From Sclerodactyla briareus (lineage: Eukaryota; Echinodermata; Holothuroidea; Dendrochirotida; Sclerodactylidae), in contig JAODTK010005876.1 in NCBI GenBank assembly GCA_026419785.1, positions 236,509 to 300,508 on the forward strand: DNA of 64,000 bases. Direction: 5' to 3'. Shown here in pieces: positions 57,361-64,000 of the stretch. How positions within the stretch are numbered: the stretch's first letter is position 1; each line of letters begins with the position of its first letter. Made by a program: the position numbers and the translations under genes. A model generated the notes under the pieces. It did no database searches and had not been told where the DNA came from. It saw nothing but the letters and a program-made list of their open reading frames with translations.

Positions 57361-58600
57361 GCTCCTGTGTTATTTCTGTGGGTTCTATTTCATTGGCACG
57401 CGATCTGCGAATGTGCGTTTTTTTGTCGCGGGTCGCCCAAAAACCGAATTGTCCGGTGACAAGTCAAATCGCGTGCGCGCGCGACCCGCTCGCGATTAAT
57501 GACCGATTATGGGAACGCGGAAATGGGAACACAGTATATGAGAATTTCAGTATTTAGCTGCAAAATAGGCATATCGTGTCACATACATCGTGCAATCCCC
57601 TTTATTTCGCCTGTAAAAGGCTATATTCCATGCGTTTTCTCTAACTGTGGCTTATGTTCGAATAGGCGGCATGATGGATTGTTGGAGCGTTTTATAACCT
57701 GATCGGTGGGAATTCCCCGCAAGTCTCGGGAATCTTCCGCAATCGGGTTGGATAGATCTACGCGGGGAATCGACCAGCCCCGGGAATGTATGTTTCTAGC
57801 CTCCTTCTGACCCCCCCATGGCATGAAATAACCAAACTACTGAACAACGTCATCCCGGAAAATGTCCATGCCATGTCATATTATAACCCATGTCACTCAT
57901 GCATGCTCCTAAAAGCAAAGAGTGAATATCACTCTAATGAAGTAGTCACTCAGCAAACCTCGAATGTAGATGGAATTTCACTCTAATAGAGTGAAGTATC
58001 ACTCTATAATGGGCGAAGATCCGTACTCCTGCTCTCTATGGAAACATCGGAGTGGTCAGTCAGCACACTTCGAATTCCACTCTAGAAGAGTGAAGTATTC
58101 TCCATAATGGGCGAAGATTTTCTACAATGGAGTGAAATGGAGTGAAATGGAGAGATGATCACACCGCACACTTCATGGGAGTGTACATTCACTCTTTTGT
58201 TTTAAGAGTGTGTCGCCCATTTCGTTGGAAATTCTCGAAGGGAATTACAGGCCCATAGCCCTATAGGCCTGTAGGCCATAGCATACCAGTCATTGTCGTC
58301 AATTGGGTGAACTCTGCGTCCTCTCTGTATTTCTTTTCAATAAGGAGGTATATCCTGTGGCAATAATGACATCTTGCCTAAATTTATGTGCTTTGCGAGC
58401 GCCATGTTTCCTTGTCCGTTTCGCGCTAAATAGCCGCACATCTAGTTCTGTATTCCCCTGCGAATTTTATTTCGCGAGTCGCGATTCGCCTGCCTAGTAA
58501 AGACCCCCGCGACACCGATTCCTCTGCGCCAGGCGAATCGCGTATTCGGATCCCCCCCCCGCCTATTCGCGCTTCGCGGCCTAGTAAAAGCATTTATATT
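57360..58600. repeat. CpG-rich, palindrome-rich block
   Basis: CpG is dense compared with the rest of the window (for example GTCGCGGGTCGCCC and GCGTGCGCGCGCGACCCGC at 57428-57490). GCGATTCGCCTG (58477-58488) is inverted as CAGGCGAATCGC (58530-58541). GCCTAGTAAA follows both CpG-rich pieces near 58490 and 58580. It may be one or more DNA-transposon remnants, or in part an unmethylated region; it is not coding by any motif I see. Confidence 0.45.
57915..58215. repeat. CACTCTA/TAGAGTG palindrome cluster
   Basis: TTCACTCTAATAGAGTGAA (57977-57995) is a 19 bp palindrome; TTCCACTCTAGAAGAGTGAA (58075-58094) is a near copy. ATAATGGGCGAAGAT follows both (58005 and 58103), and the inverted form CGCCCATTTCG closes the cluster at 58213. 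GGAGTGAAAT is repeated at 58129-58148. Confidence 0.75.
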
Positions 58601-59980
58601 TGACAATGAACTTAAGTGATATTAATTAATGCATTTGACAGGGAAAATACAATGTTCATGGTAATCAAAGAATATTAATATGGTGGCTATGGTGTAATCT
58701 AGTAACTTAGGAAGTGAAGAGCATCTAACGGGGGCCAACAAAAGTTTACTTACGTTTTCTGCTTTACTTCATTCTTAGGCCTACTACCGACGCAGTGGAA
58801 AATTACTTCCTGATCATAACCCTTCCCACTAGGTTTACCGATCATGTGTCCATGCCCATTTATCATATTTCTGTCCATCATCCTGCTGCTCACAGTTTAC
58901 AGATCACTGCTGATAATATTACTGTGATATAGGGTCACTTACCAAATTTTTGTATCGTCAAAACAGTGGTACTACATGTCAGTAGATAGCCAGTTGGTTG
59001 TGACATTAATACTACAAATTTTACCAAATTTGTCTGTGAAGTTGAAACTTTTGACTTTTCTCATGTATAATGCGGGAGATGTTAATGCTGTTCGTAAACC
59101 TTGTTTCTGATATAATCCGTATTCATATTTCTAACATTTATTTTTTCCAGCTACCACAGCTTGCGTCTAAAGCTGCACAAGCATCTGTGCCTACACTCTC
59201 TGTCATAGAGTATATACGGTTGGATGTGGGCTCGGGGCGTCACCCTTGCGTGTCCACACACTGCGGAGGTAGTCAAACGAGGTTATTGAGATGACGACTA
59301 CTCTGTCGCAGAGCTCTACACCAGTTTCAAGGTTCACGTCTGCCATCTTCCATTTGTCTATCAACACCTGCTCTACACTGTAGACACGGAAACGCGTTAG
59401 TGTCTGTGACAACACCAGTACACGGGTCCAATTACTCACGGCAAGACCTGTGTACATGTCCCTGCGCTTGTGCGAGCAGGTGACATCAAATGAAAATCCT
59501 TCTGCTGTTTCTATTGTGGTATCGTTCCAAACTCAAATGAAATGATAAGGCTGCGTGACAAATGGGCCACTTCGCTGCGGTAACATCTCAAATGCGGAAT
59601 ATAGGTCCTGCAAATTGTCAAACTCTGATGGTAGTTGTGCTGCCCCACTGCATATCTCCATGTGGCATGTGTCAATCTAATGTTTTCACAAGTGATCCTG
59701 CTGTAGAATGTGACAGTTTGAAAAACATGGATTCATCATAATAGATGCTCGCATGTTGATGATGGTCAATACAACCGTATCCACTATTCACTATCAGACC
59801 ACAGGTGTGTCTGGATTTGTCCAAATTGTCGCAATCTAAATTTGTCAACCGCATTAGTGACTTCTGCTTCTCACAAAGCATTTTAATTTTAGTACTGGCT
59901 TCAGTTCTTTGCTTCCCAGTGAGTGACCCCCTAAGTGACCTACTCAGGACATGATCATAGAACAGAAGATTCTAGTAAGA
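58600..59980. other. No recognisable gene
   Basis: Open frames at 59070-59457 on both strands have no motif that I recognise. Confidence 0.35.
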
Positions 59981-59984
59981 GGCA

Positions 59985-60530
59985 AACAGCAAAAGCTGGA
60001 GCTCCAAGCTTTTTAGATTTCCACAGTCCCGATGTTGAAGCCCTTCAAGAAACCAAAATTGATGACACTGTTGGTACCCAAGAATTTATGCCTACTACCT
60101 TGGGGTATCTCACATTTAGAAATGATCGTAATCTGGGGGGAGGGGTTCTATGTCACTATGCACTGTCAATGGTAACTGCCACTATCTTGCTTCTTGGTAC
60201 AAGGACCCTGATGCGTACTGATCATAATAATCTACTCAAGGAACAAATTTTGACATGATCACTGTGAAACATCGCATTGGTGAGCAACCTTGCTTCCATG
60301 TCCTCCTTGGAGATTTCATTCCGGTAAAGTTGATTGGCCCATCATACTTAATAAGGAAGGTCTGAAATGTCTAACCCCGAGTAGTGGAGAACCATTGATA
60401 GATATTATGGATGACTGTGCTGCAGGCCAACTCATAAAGTTTCCTACTAGAGGTGAGAACACCTTGGATCTTGTCATCACTAACATGCCAAATCAGTATA
60501 AGGAAGTCAAATTGTTGTCTCCTGTGGGTG
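59985..60530 (+). mobile_element. LINE AP-endonuclease domain, broken
   Basis: The plus strand reads DVEALQETKIDDTVGTQEF (the QET-K motif that carries the catalytic Glu of APE-type endonucleases), GYLTFRNDRNLGGGVL, then HVLLGDF (the GDFN-type motif), and LIKFPTRGENTLDLVITNMP, the usual end of CR1/L2-type endonuclease domains. The order is correct, but frames change several times and nothing of the RT domain follows. A 5' fragment of a LINE. Confidence 0.75.
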
Positions 60531-60669
60531 ACATGACATGTTTTCTGTACTCTGAAGGGCTTTTTTTTCCCTTTTAAAAAAAAAATAAAAAAATGGAAAC
60601 CACGCAGACCATCTCTTACTGACCTCAAGGTACTGATGATGCTATGCATGAATAAACTCGAGAGTTTCA

Positions 60670-61626
60670 CTCGTAGTCTTAGCTACTTTAATGGGCTAAA
60701 AGTAAACCAGGAACATTGAGCCTATTAACCGGGAACCTCATTATTAAGACTTTCTTGATCAACACAAATAAACGAAACATCCCTTCCATAATGTCTTCGG
60801 AATCACTACCATCATTGACTCGTGTGACATTCTTACTAAATTTCCTCTTTGTTAGATATTAAAGAAATTACCTGGAGAAAAACAAATTCACTTAGTCAGT
60901 GAAGGTATTAGTGTTCTCAAAAAGAGTGTAGTGAGCTACACGCTACTCGCAGCACACTGCGAGTACTCGACGTAGTACTCTTGGCCTTAGACAGTTCCAA
61001 AAATCCTATTAGACTACTATTTGCCCAGCGACTGTCACGCCGGGCTCTGCACAAACGACTAGGGTGCGCGTACAACCTATTGTTTATTAGTACCGGTACT
61101 CGCCACACCGGTACCCCCCGCAACGCGGCTGATCCACTGCCCATTACTGGTCCTGTACTGGCTAAAATTAACGGATTTGCTACCAAACCCGTCCAGTACT
61201 AAATCAAATTATGTGGTTTTCCTTCGTCCAGCCGCCTCCGCGTACATCGCAGCTCAGTCCGCATCCTGTTGAAAATTATAAAACAGCCCCACCGTGTGTT
61301 GCGAGCTGTGTACTTTGTCTTTTGCCTAATACCCCTGCCTCCACGGACATCGCAGCTTCGGGGTTACAATCATAAAAACTGATGCACATCTATAATTTGC
61401 TTTCTTACTCGGCCCCAATGCTGTTTCAACTAGTTTCCAAGAACATATGCTCTGTTTGGAACATGTGGTCTCACCTACTACTTTTCCTACATTCTGACAA
61501 TGCATATCCCCTGATAATGTACAGTTCGTTACACAACTACCCATTCGGCCACACCTATTGATTTGGTACAGGTCGCCGACAGCAAACCTTTTTTATCGCA
61601 CACCAAGAATAACATCTATGGGAGTT
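60670..61626. other. No recognisable gene between two LINE copies
   Basis: A GC-richer stretch at 60930-61200 with ACCGGTACTCGCCACACCGG has no gene motif. The sequence is otherwise unremarkable. Confidence 0.35.
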
Positions 61627-64000
61627 TATTTTAGTTAGTTTGGTTTAGTGATATGGGTCAGGCAGTGCAAAATCCCTCATAAACGCCCCGTAGGGCCACA
61701 ACATCCCAGTAAAGAAAAATGAACCCAACCACTAAATAATTCGCCCGTTATTCCTGAAAACTAAATCAATACTGTTCTTGAAACGCATTCACACGCTTGA
61801 GAGAACACCATTTTCAGGAAGACATTCCACTCAAGATCACTCTGCCAGAATAAATATTATAACGAATGTCCAATCTGCGCTTGCCACGAAGCTTTATTAG
61901 GGCTCCATTTGCAGGAACATGGGAAAATTCCAAGAAGTAGTGGAAGACAGGCCATCGTCCATGGACAATTTTGCAAAACCTGATCAAGTCACCCGAAATT
62001 CGCCTTATCTCCATGGTAGTTAGACCGGCTCCTTATCTTTCTTCTTAGGATAAATTTTTTCAGACAGTCAATCATTCTAGTTGCCCTACGCTGAACGTTT
62101 CCAATACCTGCTTGTCTTTTGCAAAGTAGGGATTCCACCCTTGTACGAATATTCCGTGGCGGTCCCTCACACCAGTTGCTTAAACCGCCTGGCAACAATA
62201 TCTTCATTAAGGAAACTGAAGTTACGTCCAATCAAGCCAAGACTCCAATTACCTCTTCAGCAGCTTCGGCACACGCGTAGATGGTTTCCAAGAAGAATCA
62301 AACAACCCCTAAGATCTTTTTCTGAAATCACCTCCTGAATATTTTGGCCATTTGACTTTAAGAAGCGTTGCGATTGGAAAACCAAAATGCATAACTTTGC
62401 ACTTGTCCATTGAAAAACATTTGCCAGTCAGAAGACCATTGGAAATATATCCAGATCCCTGGAACCAATTTCAGCACATCATTCGAACCGACCTCCCGAT
62501 ACAACTTGGTATTGTCTGCGAACTTCTTAAACCTGGAATGAACAGAACTCCAGATCGTCAATATACCCCAGCAAGAGTAACGGCCCGAGAACCGATCCCC
62601 TGGGAACACCACTAGGACTTTTGCCAAGAAGACGACCGCCCATTAATAACAATCGTTGTTCCCTATTATGGAGCCACTCACGAATCCACTTAAGGACATT
62701 CCCCTCAAGCCAGCTCTCCAATTGAGCAAGAGATGGCCATGAGGAACCTGTCAAAAGTTTTCTGAAAGCAGGAAAATTATATCAACAGCATTGCCGTTAT
62801 CACAAGAACATGTACCTCTCCATAAATTCCCAAAAACAAAGATTAGTCAAAAAACAGGAACGATTTTTCCTAAACCCATGCTGGAATCTTCTAATCAGAC
62901 TATGCTATTGAAATTAATCAACCAATGATCCCGAATGATGATTCCATTACCTTGCAGACACAAAACTAGTAAGAATGAATGGCCGGGAATTACAGGAAGA
63001 GACCGTTTACCTTTCTTGAAAAGTAGGAGAAAACATTTGCTCTACTCCAATCATCCGGAACAATACCTTTTGCAGAGTCTTATTGGAAAATAATAGCTAA
63101 TGAACAGACATCGTCGGCAAAGGATTTTAGTAAAGGAAAGGATAAACTCGTCAGGACCAGGAGATTGATCCAATTTTAAGCTTCTGCAGTTTCTCCTATA
63201 CTAAACCAGGCGAGCACACAATATACAAATACTATGCGGAGAAACCCCGACAAATAGGTCACCAAAATTATCAAGTTCTCATGAGGTAAAAACAGGACAA
63301 AAATAATTATGAGAACCATAGCCATCCTGGCTATCGCTGATTGTACTACCCGGGTCGGAATCTATCAAAGGACCAATGCTGTACTGCCTTTCTGCTTCCC
63401 CTCACATAAGAGAAAAATGCACGAGGGGGGTGGAATGTTCTCCTTGATATTAGAGGAAATCTGCCTATCGAAATCAAGTTTCGCACCAGAACTAAACGCT
63501 GGACAAGCTTTGGCTGAACTTCGAAATGCTCTAGATCAGACACGGACCAGAAGAACGATAAAAGGTCGCCATAAAATGTCGCTTACGTTTGGTGGCCAGG
63601 AAAAACTCCTTTAAATTTTTCAAAATGTTCCCAAAAGAAGGCCTCTTGTTCTTACTGCGACGTTTCTCCAAGGAACGTAACTTTCATAACCTCGTTAACC
63701 TTTTCAATGAAACCTTTCCAAGAGTCAACATGATTAGTACTTTCTAACCAATTTACGGCCAATCTATTGCGCTAAAAAACCTAGAAAGGCAATCGACATT
63801 GGCCTTCGCGAAGCAAGGAACAAGCTCTACTCTCTGTGCGATATTGACGGAACAAGACACATTAAAGCAAAATTATCGTGATCACTTGCCCCGAGCCGTA
63901 CCAAGCTCTTACATTATCTACACAATTTGGATCACTGCTCAAAACTAAATCCAAATATTATGATTTCTGGTCGGAAAATGTACATGCTGGAAAGGCAAAC
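61627..64000 (-). mobile_element. CR1/L2-like LINE, RT domain to 3' end, running off the window
   Basis: Read on the minus strand from 64000 down: VRLGASDHDNF (endonuclease end), AFFSYVRGSRKA (linker), SPGPDEF-like, GIVPDDWSRANV, MESIIRDH, NGNAVDIIF, QVPHGHLLL, WIREWLHNREQR, SGVPRGSVLGPLLLLGYIDDL (RT core), KKFADNTKLYREVG (in place of FADDTKLY: D to N at the catalytic YADD-type box), then RRATRMI and MEIRRISGDLIRF, ending with the tail GGATGTTGTGGCC...CACTAAACCAAACTAACTAA. More than ten frame breaks. It is the longest element in the window; the same family's 3' end is at 31580-31910. Confidence 0.85.

Overview
The window looks like intron-rich, repeat-dense nuclear DNA from an animal, most likely a marine invertebrate. 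No prokaryotic gene layout is visible: open frames are short and scattered, coding pieces have GT/AG splice sites, and most of the sequence is dispersed repeats, tRNA-derived SINEs, LINE fragments, MITEs and tandem arrays. The gene content (a Spinster-type transporter and a TRIM protein) and the LINE tails would suit an echinoderm, hemichordate or cephalochordate, but I cannot fix the species from sequence alone.

Recognised genes. (1) A Spinster-family (SPNS) major-facilitator transporter lies on the minus strand from about 56312 (first recognised coding exon) to 20202 (stop). I could place eight exons with good support and one doubtful exon. The exon expected to carry the NWA..ADILL region was not found between 26872 and 21779. 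(2) A TRIM-type RING/B-box/coiled-coil gene lies at 45619 to about 47200 on the plus strand, nested in the ~12.8 kb SPNS intron 38290-51083. Nearly every coding exon of both genes is broken by one or more single-base insertions or deletions, although splice sites and diagnostic residues remain. I read this mainly as base-level error in the assembled sequence, not as gene death, but this is an inference.

Layout. 1-6570: tandem ~2.1 kb units containing ~100 bp minisatellites, CGGACT runs and CATGAG palindromes. 7930-10545: an array of a ~315 bp unit ending in a CA repeat; the same unit recurs at 27940-28440 and 43260-44330. 11.6-22.2 kb: SINEs, a 107 bp tandem array with a 323 bp higher-order period, a GGGCCC-rich repeat and two unidentified open frames. 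20.2-56.3 kb: SPNS, with introns full of LINE fragments, SINEs, MITEs and a modular repeat family. 49.2-53.1 kb: a duplicated block whose second copy is split by an insertion. 57.3-58.6 kb: a CpG-rich, palindrome-rich block. 60-64 kb: LINE endonuclease and reverse-transcriptase sequence on opposite strands.

The two genes have no evident functional link: SPNS proteins export lysolipids or sphingolipids from lysosomes or cells, and TRIM proteins are usually ubiquitin ligases. Their relation here is positional (nested, opposite strand).
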